A stretch of 64,000 bases of DNA from contig JAGYXB010001331.1 in the NCBI GenBank assembly GCA_022495005.1, forward strand, positions 1-64,000, in the 5' to 3' direction. Positions 12,001 to 22,500 of the stretch are shown here, piece by piece; the first letter of the stretch is position 1, and every line of letters starts with the position of its first letter. Made by a program: the position numbers and the translations under genes. The notes under the pieces are model-generated. The model was given only the letters and a program-made list of their open reading frames with translations. It was not told where the DNA came from and did no database searches. Origin of the DNA: Rhyacophila brunnea. Taxonomy: Eukaryota; Arthropoda; Insecta; Trichoptera; Rhyacophilidae.

Positions 12001-12525
12001 CATTAAATACATCAAAATACAAATACTTACTTACCTAAAATCCTCAGAGAGCGAAAAAACTGTTCATATTACATACAACGAATTTGCAAATGAGTTTATG
12101 TATTTCATGATGGTTTTATTTAATTTAATTATAAATTTGGAACTGTCTATACCTATTGATTTTTATTTGGTATTTTATGCTAAAATTAGGGGCTTTCACC
12201 TTTTGACATTTAAAGGCATATATAATATATATGACAACAACTGACATTAGGATACATTTTTATGTACATTAATCAATGTGCATCTAGATTAATTATATAT
12301 TGTTAAATATCTTATGTCTTAGATAAAGTTGTTTGTTGTTTGTTTTAGATAAAGGATAGAACTGTGCATATAGACCTGACAGAAATGACTAGGGCTGCAT
12401 GGAACGGACATGGATTATATGGAAAGCGAAGAGTAAAGCTACAATTATATACAAAAAAAGGAAACCTATTTTGTGTTTCATACGATGAGGAAACGTTTCC
12501 TATAAGTAAACCGGCTAAACCTTGA
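6024..12525 (+). CDS. Gene A: small secreted four-cysteine protein, four exons (DUF1091/MD-2-like fold suspected)
   Basis: The exons are 6024-6122, 9523-9678, 10349-10498 and 12349-12525. Each is bounded by GT and AG, all introns are phase 0, and together they give 193 residues plus TGA. Exon 1 is a signal peptide (hydrophobic YFGIFTIILWAEYSSAS) and ends at a GTGAGT donor. Exon 2 (residues 34-85) starts GPSGYLF and has N-glycosylation sequons at N53, N67 and N74. Exon 3 (86-135) carries CNPGKQY. Exon 4 (136-193) holds the NGHGLYGKRRVKLQLY block. Cysteines are at 46, 110, 131 and 177. Genes D and C share every boundary. I do not recognise the family by name. The order 'F..C, then C, then C, then GxY plus beta strands' resembles DUF1091/MD-2-like secreted proteins; that is inference. 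Function is unknown; secretion is likely. Confidence 0.8.
6590..6770 (+). repeat. Short dispersed repeat, also near 59.65 kb
   Basis: The block tccggaaatttgtacgtatg, followed by cagttcaccgtatcacac, recurs with small changes at 59670-59715. The class is unknown. It is in intron 1 of gene A. Confidence 0.5.
7440..7745 (-). repeat. Repeat R3, copy 2 (inverted relative to copy 1)
   Basis: Bases 7598-7745 are the inverted match to 985-1138, including the palindrome at 7654-7672. Bases 7440-7600 (aaaacacggttcttgtcgg, then gatatactgg and a ggttaggttaggttttcac stretch) match the two halves flanking a nested insertion at 59.8-60.4 kb. It is in intron 1 of gene A. Confidence 0.7.
8105..8290 (-). mobile_element. 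tRNA-derived SINE S1, copy c
   Basis: It shares body blocks with the copies at 5.3 and 5.6 kb (gccacttgctcaatctatta and tgtatttgccaaacc) and a decayed tRNA-like head ending in atcgtgggc. It lacks the distal tail. It is in intron 1 of gene A. Confidence 0.65.
8771..9243. mobile_element. hAT-type MITE, 473 bp
   Basis: The left end is CAGTGAGTCAC and the right end GGGACGTCACTG. The flanks gtaatcat (8763-8770) and gtaatcac (9244-9251) match at seven of eight bases. The right end matches that of the MITE nested in the Helitron at 14980-15545, including a cgcatggtctgcct-like stretch just inside. It has no coding capacity. Confidence 0.65.
9752..10032. mobile_element. Foldback element F1 with about 90-bp arms
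   Basis: The left arm (9752-9842) and right arm (9940-10032) are near reverse complements. They share blocks such as aagaatgtaacattcttta and the gtgttttcaaattatgt type. The spacer is about 100 bp. Related arms occur at 21960-22062, 23156-23480, 36938-37066 and 51150-51251. It lies in intron 2 of gene A. Confidence 0.75.
10130..10312 (+). repeat. F1 spacer-like and SINE S1 tail fragments
   Basis: A tRNA B-box-like caggttcgaattctgttggg and a gtcg-T-run precede a half F1 arm (10188-10220). The conserved S1 tail (gtctgttgacacaa, then aggatcggacatggt) follows and ends just before exon 3 of gene A at 10349. It looks like a composite of two repeat families. Confidence 0.5.
11385..11460 (+). repeat. 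Short repeat R5, copy 2
   Basis: Same orientation and nearly the same sequence as 5105-5195. It lies in intron 3 of gene A. Confidence 0.6.
11640..11720 (-). mobile_element. tRNA-like SINE head
   Basis: Read on the minus strand the segment has tRNA-like spacing: an A-box-like region (cgtattccaatgcgtaaggc) and a B-box-like ggttcagattcgatgc. It does not fold into a proper cloverleaf by eye and lacks a clean acceptor stem, so a SINE head is more likely than a working tRNA gene. Confidence 0.45.
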
Positions 12526-12709
12526 AAATAATTTATATCACACGGTAAGCAGGTACCTACATATTATTATATTATATCGAGTCACCAATTACTACTAAAT
12601 TTAATAGTAAAATGAAATAATTGTTAATCATAAAATCATTATTTATTTTATGTGGACGTTTTTCTGATAAAATGTAAACAGTATTTCAATGTTATAACAC
12701 GTTTCGTAT

Positions 12710-12715
12710 AATAAA
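12710..12715 (+). promoter_or_regulatory. Candidate polyadenylation signal of gene A
   Basis: AATAAA lies 185 bp after the TGA of gene A and 38 bp before the Helitron boundary at 12753. It is the first canonical hexamer downstream of the stop on this strand that I noticed. Confidence 0.4.
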
Positions 12716-13004
12716 AAAATAATATGTATCTTGAATGATTTTTATTATTTTACTAGCCGACTCGGCGAACTTCGTACCGCTTCAGAATCAATAAGTTTAT
12801 TAGTTGAATTAAATTCAGTTTTTTATTAAGTTAAAATGAATACTCAAAACGAATTAAGTTCAATAAATGTGCAAAAATCAAATCAAAATGAAAAATATTT
12901 TAATTACATTGAAATGAATGTAATTCACGTTGCAGCAAGGCATTTGCTTTATTGAAGCGAATCGAAATGATTTGCGTAGCATTGTTGCACTACTTTCTGT
13001 TAAA

Positions 13005-15848
13005 CTATTTGCTGGATGGGTTGCACTCAGGTTGATTCCGTTCATTCCTTGTGATATACGACATTTTTCGTTTTGTTGTCAGGTAGAAGAGAACGAACAA
13101 AGCGGATGGCTTGCCGACACGTGAACATGCTACGTACAATTGACCGTGAGAGAAACATTCATTTTCTAGGTCCAGACCCCAAACACTCAAGGATTGGCCT
13201 CGTGATTTGTTGATCGTCATGGCGAATGCAAGACGAATCGGAAATTGAATTCGTTTAAACTCGAATGGCATATCGGTTGGGATCATCGGAATTCTTGTAA
13301 TGAGAACTTCCTCACCTTTGAATATTCCTTTGATTATCGTCGCGTGAATCACATTGCCCATGAGTCTTCTCACCACCAAACGCGTTCCGTTACATAGTTT
13401 TGTTTGATTCAGATTTCGAAGCATGTTGACTACCGAGCCAATATTCAGTTATAAATTATTCTGTGGCAAGCCAGGTAGATTCAATGAGTTTAAAAATTCA
13501 GTTGTATAGTTGGTTGCTTCGTCTTCGTTTGTTACACAGTCGATAGATTTGAAGGAATGCAGCGGACCAACGATATGATTTTTAATTGTGAAGTTTAAGT
13601 GATACACATCTTTTTTCTTTGCCACGAGAGTTGCTCGTTCACTCAACCAATTGTAATTTTTGTGGTTAGGAATGATGTTCGGGAACACTTTGTTGATGAG
13701 GTTGTCCTTCGTTGAGACGAAATTGCAAAACTTCAGTGAAAAAGAAATCAATCCGCTCGATTTGTCGACAGGAACACGGCCGTTACTAATAGTCAGCAAT
13801 TGCTTAGAGAAATCTTCGGCAGATGGATTGTTTAGCAATGCAACTTGCATGTTTGTCGTCAGCTGAAGTTTCTTCACATAGCGCCACAGAGTCAATGATT
13901 TGAGTCAATGATCATCGGCAGCGGTAGATCTTGGAATGACTGGTAGTGTTTGGCGGAAATCGCCAGATAGTAGAATCATTGCGCCTTTAAAACATCTTGA
14001 GTCATTACGCAGACCTTTCATAGTTCGATTGAGTGCTTCTAATTCGTGTTTGTGCGGCATTGTGCATTCATCCTAGGTGATGATTTTACTTGCTACCAAA
14101 ACTTTGGCCATTGCTGAGTGTTTCGCAATGTTGCATGATGGTTTTTCAGTCGTGTGAAGGTTTAACGGCAATTTTAATGCTGAATCAGCCGTTCGGCATC
14201 CTTCTAGCAACGTGGCCGCCATCCTAGAAGAACAACTGCTACAGTAATTTCGGATCTCGCACGACAGTGGCCAAAATCAATGACATGAGAAATATCTTCC
14301 CAGTTACACCTGGCGCATCGAGGAAAAATAAGCCACCATTTCCATCATCAATTGCCTTCATTAACGTATCGTACACTTCCTTCTGTTGGGGGTTCAACAG
14401 TGGTACATTCGTTCTAACTGATTGGTTCAATGCATCTCGATCATATTCACGTTCACGTTCCAATTCTCGATTGAAAGCGTCGTTCATTTCACGATGTGGC
14501 GTTAGCATTCCTAACTTGACTGACAAACTTCCGCACATGAGGTAACACATGTCTTCAATCAAAATCAAAGCCTGGTTATGTATTTCCTCATTCACCTCGA
14601 GAGCGGGATTCCCTGAACTGAGACGAATTCGATGAAAAATGTCTTCTGACATGTCATCCTTGTACTTCCGTTCCATCCTTGTTCCACAGTTTGGGTTGAT
14701 TCGATGGGAAGCATGTCAAAATAATCATAGCAAATAATGTGCGTATCTGACTTGGAGATGCCTCTCGCTGCCTTTGGTGATATTAATTGGAGATGTATTT
14801 GATGGACTTCACTGAATTGCAATACTCCACGTTGCAATGCGCCTTGAATGTTTTTGAAAGAAGTGGCGAATACGGAACAATTTAAGTGTTGTCGACCACG
14901 ATATCGTTTCTCTTCACTTTCGTTGTGATAGTTCTACCGTTATCATCGGATGATCGACACCGATACAGTGGATAACTATCAGTGACGTCCAGTGGTGGTA
15001 GGCAGATTGAGCGTCGCTTGGGGGCGGCAGTTACGCAAAGGGCAGAAAATCGAGGAGAATCATTGGGTATATAGAATTGACTGTACCTAAGCTTAGTTAA
15101 AACGGAAAATTTCCATTCAAAAAATCAACTCACTGGTTGGACAATTACTTTAAAAGTTTTAATATGACTATAATTTTTGTCAAGTTCGCGATGTCTAGTT
15201 TACTTCCGTTGTCCTTGGACGTCACGTCCTTAGTGAACAGCAATGACACGTGCAGATTTGCGAATTATATTTGAATTACGTATAGGTAGGTAGATAGTAA
15301 GTACATATTTACTTAGTTTTGGAAGCTGTCAGGTGTATTTTTAAATGTAGTATCTGAAACCGTGGACTCGCAATATAGTCTATTGAAGCAGAGATTGCAT
15401 TTAAATTAAATTTGGTGGCACTATATATCTTGTTAGTAATGTACCTATCCATACAACACATTAATTCTTAGATATTGGAGTCATGAAAGGATGATAAAAA
15501 TATGCTGTAAAATATGTGGCGGCATTTTGTCTAGGGACGTCACTGATAACCATTGTTGGCAGTGATAGTCTCCGCCGTCAAATTTCGTGGATAAAGCTTG
15601 GAACACTTGCCGTCGACCATACACGGTTATTAGGGGTTGATGGCGCCACATGGTCCGTGAATCATGTTAGTAATTACAACATCATGCAGGTCTGGATCGC
15701 TTTCGGGATCAGGAATCTCGGCACATATGATATCATCTATTTGGTCTGGTCGAATTTTTTCGACTAACCAAATAAAAATGTGTGCATGCGGCAAGATTCG
15801 TTTTTGCCATTCAATTGGATACATCCAGCATCGACATACAATTAGCAA
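13005..15848 (-). pseudogene. Helitron Rep-helicase protein, broken
   Basis: Pieces in order on the minus strand: a Rep region with EWQKRILPHAHIFIWL (15848-15630), where HAH is the HUH nuclease motif; helicase start at 14676-14239 with NPQQKEVYDTLMKAI and the Walker A region LDAPGVTGKIFL; middle part at 13895-13449; and the C-terminal helicase end at 13424-13005 with FAMTINKSRGQSLSVWGLDL and GQLYVACSRVG. Helitron helicases usually read GGTGKT at Walker A, so the glycine-to-valine and threonine-to-isoleucine changes would disable ATP binding. Stops and frameshifts plus the nested MITE show that it cannot be active. Confidence 0.88.
14980..15545. mobile_element. hAT-type MITE nested in the Helitron, 566 bp
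   Basis: The ends are CAGTGACGTCC and GGGACGTCACTG, inverted to each other. The flanks are ataactat (14972-14979) and ataaccat (15546-15553), seven of eight bases alike. Joining the flanks restores continuous Helitron coding sequence. The interior is noncoding. The right end is shared with the MITE at 8771-9243. Confidence 0.75.
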
Positions 15849-17649
15849 TGTAGTTCATCAGCGATAGAATTTTTTGTTTGAAGACACGCGCGGTGATGTC
15901 GTGCCGATCACTTGATGTTTGTCCGGGGAGCAGTAGTTGAACAATTTCTATTCATTTCGGATTGCACGTAAATGTGATGAATAGATCTGGACGACCGTAA
16001 TGACGAACATATTATGTCATTGCATCTTGCGCATATTCATGCATATGACGCGGGCTGCCAATGTACGTCACCGGTAGAATAGTCAATCAGACCAACATTA
16101 GCTGCATCTCCTTCGTTGCTGATTGCATGGCGTAAATGAATATACTCCTCCGAACGCAATTTGGCTTAGTTCAACCGAATGAAAGTGAGGCGCTCCGTTT
16201 CGATTTTGACGTACATGTTGACGCAATATTGCTGAAGCAATCGACGAAATCGCAGCAAATAGTTGTCAGCATTTTGACGAATCATCAAACGATATGCGTA
16301 ATAATTCATCGAGCTAACCTTCTTGGTTTCCACACCTGGAATGAAATCAGTGAAATTATTGTCATTGCGGCGCTCTTCTCGTGCGATTTCTTCATAGAGG
16401 TATTAAATTAAAATAGGAGCAAGGAATCTGCTTTCTCATACAGCTGAATGAAGCAGGCCAACAATAGCTGACAACTTACGAGAAATAGCGACGCGATAAA
16501 AATAATTCAGGCCATCACAGAGGATTTACTTTGGTCATTATAATATACCCATATAATATAATGTTAACGTTCAATTTTTGCCACAAATTAATTACCAGGC
16601 CCCTTCACCATACTAGCCTGTTTCACCATACTTTCATATAACCTACCGCCCCTAGGCTTTCTTGTTCATCTGCAGTGGATTGATAAGCAGTATTTCGATA
16701 TTACGGCTTTGTTGTGAAAGATTAGATCTTATGGTTCGTGGCATTGTAAATAGCACTGGAAAATTAATCACACAATTTAAAATTACATAATGAAGCAATT
16801 ATCGATCACAAATTTGATAACCTCACAAAGTGAACATCTTCAAAGGCAACTTACCGTTTAAAAATCACGATTGAAATAGCTCGCGTAGATCGCGTAGAAA
16901 TATTCACGTAGATCGATTGTCGAATGAAGTCTGAAGGATGGATTTTGAAATTTTTCGGTAAATAATGAGTAATAATAGCAATGAGATCATGAAATTTTAC
17001 CCTTGGCGTTGAATTTAATCGAACAAAAATTTTGGGACGTTTGTATTCGTTTAATTTTTTTGGTGGACGCAGTCGAAGAAGCAAAGAAGATTCAGGCAGG
17101 ACTACTTTCTCCAAAATTCGCCGGGGTCTACAACAAAGTCTTTCGGGATTAACCCGATTATCTGAGGTTGAACTGAATCAACTGTCAAAGGATAATGGAC
17201 ACAACGCCATGTTCATTTTGCTTTTGTTTGTTTCTTGTTTATTGTTTCTGTCATATATCAGAGATGGCGTTGTATACGGATTTTAAATTTAGATAAGATT
17301 TAAATTTTTTGTGATTTTCTTACTTTTTGAATGCGCAAAGTTCATCGATCAAATTTATCGATATCAGTCAAAAGCCGTTCCATGCAAAATGTATGAGAAA
17401 ATTAATTTGCTTCATAATTTTTTTCCTTTGATTTTATCCGATGTTTTAATAGTTATTGCTATATGCTATTCGGGGCGGAGGAAAATCCAACAAATCAAAG
17501 ATCATAAAAATCGGTCCAGCCGTTCTTGAGTTATAAATGGTGTAACTAACCCTACTTATATATGTTTTATATATATAGATAATATATATTATGTATAAAA
17601 ATCTGATTAGTTTTCGTCTGAATAATATATTTTACGTGAAGTCACGTGG

Positions 17650-17840
17650 CTCGGGCATGTGTATCGAGTGCGGAGAGTGCGACACTCCGTCTCTTGTGGC
17701 ACAACCTCAAGGGCTACGTCACCGCAGCCGATCCTCTGTCACCCTGCAGTGGTGCTACAAAAGCAATCTAAACGCTGATAGTCGTACACATGGCGAAGCC
17801 GAGACGTGGCAATGGATTAAGGGTAGTGGTACGACGTAAC
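17650..17840 (+). repeat. Repeat S4, GC-richer copy 1
   Basis: The segment gctacaaaagcaatct, then aaacgctgatag and gccgagacgtggc, matches 19900-19996 in the same orientation. It is markedly less AT-rich than its surroundings. The class is unknown. It begins about 70 bp beyond the Helitron end. Confidence 0.5.
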
Positions 17841-18059
17841 GCGAAGGAAGTAAGTAAGAATATGAGTTCGACCGTGCCAATTAATTATCATTAAAAAATA
17901 GCTGAAATGTCAAAAACAAATTAATTTTTAGTTTACAAAGGAAACAAGCGATTGCGCCAATAGCTATATTTATTTTGAAATTACTTTAGGGTCCATCTTA
18001 TAACAACATAATCAATATATTATGTACTAAATAGTTTAATATTCCATGAATAATAGTAA

Positions 18060-18140
18060 TAATTATTATCGTCATCATCATCACTCGATCCACTGCTGGA
18101 TGAAGGCCGAGCCATAACTCCCTATACTCTTCTCAGTCCT
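18060..18140 (-). repeat. RTE 3'-end remnant
   Basis: On the minus strand the segment reads as the end of the RTE family at 1.7-3.3 kb: gccttcatccagcagtggat followed by a GATGATGATGACG tail. Only the last few dozen bases are recognisable. Confidence 0.55.
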
Positions 18141-19520
18141 TAATCCTTCGCTGCTACGTACATCTAGCGAATGATTCCTCCAATAACCAATGGCTATGCT
18201 ACAGGTGTATCAGTGACGTCAGGAGGCCATATAGAAGACTTAATACCCTCGAATTATAGACTGGTAGAAGGTAGCAATACCTGACACTCCTGACAGTACT
18301 ATGAGGTAGAGGGGAGTAACTTATTTATAGGTCAATTATAACATTATAGTTGTAAAAATGTCACCAGTCATAATGCTAGGACGTAGAGGGGAACGAGGAT
18401 CTACTACGCCGGTGATGAATAACCCTTTTATGCGTACGTGTTAAACATCGAAATAAATATTTGTGAAAATGGGTGGCGTTGCAATGAATATTATTTAGAA
18501 CAAATTATAAATTGGGAGTTGCATTATGTATTTTCTATTATTGATTTATTACAATGGCTCCACATAGTCGGTAAGAATTAAATGTACATTGAAAATGAAT
18601 TTAATTGTTCATATTTTAAAATGTGATGCTAATTTATATGCACATATCATGTATTATGGATTAAATTCCTGAAAAACCATTGAAATGCAATGTTTGTTCA
18701 TATACCTACACGCGAAAGGTCATATTAAACTGCGATATTTTTTCAAATACATTAGTAGATTATATGATTTATACTTTAAAATATACTATGTTCATATGCA
18801 AATATAATCTTTCAGCACTTAAAAATACATATATTTACAAATTGGTGGAAACAACAACAACATAAATGAGATGTTTCTTAATAAATTTACACGGAAGGTT
18901 TGATCACTTTAAAATTCATACAAATACATTAACTGATAAACACCGCTTCATACCTACTTAATATTTGTTTTGTAATTTTGACATTATAATTTCCCATCGA
19001 AACTATTTCAAGAATTTTTCAGAATTCTCAATATCTATTGTACAGTATTTCTTATTAATGGTGTTTTTTTTTGTTTTCTAATTTTTTAATTAAAAATGCA
19101 CACTTTATATTTATAATTTTAATCATACTAAATTTATTTATATTCGACATACCTAATGCTAAATTAAATTTATACATTCGCATATCGATTATTCTTCATA
19201 CCATTAGCGATATTACTAATAGCGGCGATATTATAGTCGTAGGCTACAATTTCATTTCATTTGCAACAGTCCTGTATTGATGTACTCACTTTATTTATTG
19301 TCAATTCAGTCTCTCAATCAGACACCCCATCTGAAAGGTGTACACCCTCATGATCTCATTTCTTCGAAGTCACCACTGATCACCTTCCTTTTCAGACTTC
19401 TTGGATCATTTTAATTATTAATAGGTTATGTTTCCTTAATAAAGGATGTTTAAACAAAAAATGAATTAATTACAACGCGATAAATTGATCTACTAAATCT
19501 CGTTTTCCTAGAATTATATA
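18140..19520. other. Noncoding stretch downstream of the chitinase gene
   Basis: A left-end-like cagtgacgtcagg occurs at 18211 but has no partner found. No gene is supported. The candidate polyadenylation region of the chitinase gene (minus strand, below 19525) lies here, but no clear canonical hexamer was identified close to the stop. Confidence 0.35.
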
Positions 19521-19524
19521 TTAT

Positions 19525-22500
19525 TCAGCATTGAACGAGTTTCTGGTAATTGCATGCATTAATTGTTGTATCAAATACCAGCCCACCAGCACATGTAAAT
19601 GGGACCGGCACCAATACATAATTATTTTTGAAGATACAACGGTAAAACTTGGAGCAATTTGTAAGGTCTCTCACATAGCCTTCAGTTTTGCAAATGTTTG
19701 AATTTCCTGGAGGTTTCGTGGTAGTTACTCTGGTGGTTGTTGTAGATTTAGTGGTCGTTGTAGGTTTAGTGGTTGCTGTAGGCTTAGTGGTTATTATAGG
19801 TTTAGTGGTTGTTGTAGGGTTCAACTGAAAGGAAAATGAAAACAATATTTACTACGATAATTAGTACTTTTAATTATTTTTGGTATAACTATGTATGTAT
19901 ATTAGATTGCTACAAAAGCGATCTACGCGCTGCAGATCTAACATGGCGGGAGGCGCGAGACGTGGCTATTCCCCGGGGCGTGACAGGGTAGAGTAGTAGG
20001 TACATTAAATACGTAATGGGTCTTTTCAGATATCTGTATTCCATTCCAATTTCATAGTTCTTCATTCCGGTACTCATTTTATACAAGATTTCAAAACATC
20101 AACGAACGTCGCATGTACCTACGTACTGTCATTTGCATTCGAGTGAATACTATTATAGTCGCAGATTAAAACAAAATTTAATGTTGCAACCAGACAACCA
20201 CATTGTTAAAATATATTTTTTCTCTCAATTATTTATGATCGTTATGCATATATTATATAATATAATTATATGACTCTAATCCCATTAGACTCTTATGAAT
20301 GGGTATCATCATAATATTCATAATACGCATTAAAATTAGTCACGTTTTATGGCCTAACTATCATTAAGTCATAAACTCAAATTAGGCTTCAAAGTATTGG
20401 TGTATATGTTATTAATGTATTATGTGATTTAATAATATTTTTTCATTTGGTTTCATTTTTACAAATTTAATACCCCGCATACGTCTCTGAAGATCCTTTT
20501 TAATATCGTCCATCTATGATATCCTGCTCCCTATGGCAGAATATACATTTAAATGCTATTTGTATAATATGTGGACTTCACTTCAGAGCACAAACCAATT
20601 GGTTGAAAATTTTGGTAAGAGTGTAAAAAGATAGTCCCGCTCACCGCTTTAGAACAGGATAGTGACAAAGCATTTTTTTGACTGAAAGTTACAAACAAGT
20701 AAACAGATACACATGGGAGATAAAAAACCTAATCATACACGTACCGCACAATTCTTGATTCCATTCATCAGAACAGTCAAGATAGGATATTTTTCGTTTC
20801 CACAACTTCCTCTGAAGTCATCAGTCTCGATACTCCACACCATGGCTCCACCGAGGTTATATGTTTTGATGTAATCGATCTATATGCAACATAATTAAAT
20901 AATTTGCACAATATAATATAGTGGTTATATACTTTTCCCTCCAACGTTAGACGGTCCATAAAGTTGTGACGAAGACCGTGACTGAGGTGTACTAGAGTGT
21001 GCGTGATTCATATTTTGGTTTATTTATACTATACGTTTGGTCTAGTCTAGTTGAGAAGAAACCTATTCCCTTGCCGTCTAGACCCGCAAGTTTACTAAAT
21101 ATAAAATAATAATTATTCATGGTGGAAACCAGTTTGAAAATGTTGACCAAATTAACTTTAGGTTGGACAGTTTTAAGTAGTGTTGTTTGATTTAATAAAA
21201 CGCAATTTTTTTGTAGTACTTATTCCACATTAATAAATAAATTTGGACCGGTTTCGTCCGCCTCAGAGGGGCATTTTCAACTATTCAAAAATGTCCCTCT
21301 GAGGCGGACGAAACCGGTCCAAATTTATTTATTAAAGTAAACGAAGTACTACAAAAAAATGCGTTTTATCAAAACAAACAACAATACAATGCAGTTCCAC
21401 CATGAATTGACAGTTAACCAAATAAAAGTTTTAAGTAGCATTTCGTTGTCAACTGGCAAATGGGGACACTATTTGGGGGTGATTAGCGTATTGGAAAAAA
21501 ACTTGTTAGTTCGATGGCCAGAGAGGACGAGGAAAAAGTCCAGTGCTCGAAATAGAAAATTTAATGACTAGGTAACTTTTTTCGTTATATATCTACTTAT
21601 CTACCTCCAAAAGACAAATGCAATAAAAGTTTTTAGGCATTTAATGCGTACATCTACTCACAATTTGGACAGGCAATGTTTTTTAGCGTCACAGGCGAAA
21701 AACCTAATTTCTACTTTCGTTCAAAATTGTATTATTTATGACAGTTTAATTGATTAATTTAATAACAACATATGAATAAAATATTTCCACACTACACAAT
21801 GTTGCACTGGAAAAAATATGAACCTCGACGAGATTTGAACCATCCATCCAGTCCATTGGTGTCCCGCCAATCTGTACATTAATCAATAATTATTCTACGA
21901 GACTCATATCTAATTATTACGAGGTGATACACGAAATGCTTATCAAATTGTCTGGTGGGTGTATATCTTCTGATGTGTTTTCAAGTTATGTATGTTCAAT
22001 GGAATGTTACATTCTCAAAATCCTGTGAATTCTTTGTTGAATAAAAGAAATAGTTTATTACTAATGAATTGTTTTAGTTTGGTGCATGTACACAAATATA
22101 TCAGACTATGATTATTTATATACCTATTTAATATTTGCAAAGATAATAAACATTTCTAAGAATTTCTCTTATCTCGGCTGAATTATAAAATATAATGCTT
22201 TTGGCTTGTAAAGTATGTTTATCTCCACAGTATTAAATAGTTAACTACCATAAAATGGAATGAATTTAATCTCAAGCAGAGGTTAGAGGCCCCCATTATT
22301 TAAAGAATTCGTCTCCGATATCGGTTCCGTCAATTTAAAAACCGAAACCTCGGTTCCAAGGTTCGGTTCCGATTCTTTGAGAAACGATTTATATTTACTT
22401 ATTTTATAGTAAGAGAATTATTTTGAGTTCAATTTCAGAACCCAAAATGTAATTATTTAATGTCTATGGATGGTATAATAATATGTATATTTACCTCAGA

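Larger units (their letters stand above)
12753..17579 (-). mobile_element. Helitron, 4.83 kb, with recognisable termini
   Basis: On the minus strand the element starts TCTATATATATAAAA at 17579, just after an A. It ends in CTAG at 12753, just before a T, fitting Helitron insertion between A and T. The 3' end carries short hairpins (acgaagttcgc and gccgagtcggc) immediately before CTAG. Coding remnants of the Rep-helicase protein lie inside on the same strand. There are no terminal inverted repeats or target duplication, as expected. A hAT-type MITE is nested at 14980-15545. Confidence 0.9.

Noticed and set aside
17032..17286. Plus-strand frame with a hydrophobic C terminus as a small membrane protein
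   Set aside because: It lies within the Helitron, opposite to the element's coding strand, and has no splice or promoter context.
18211..18223. Left end of another CAGTGACG MITE
   Set aside because: No partner end or matching 8-bp flank was found within a plausible distance.
19735..19820. Thr-codon repeat as a microsatellite only
   Set aside because: It is in frame with the chitinase domains, has a proper acceptor at 19825-19826, and matches the usual Thr-rich linker, so it is coding.
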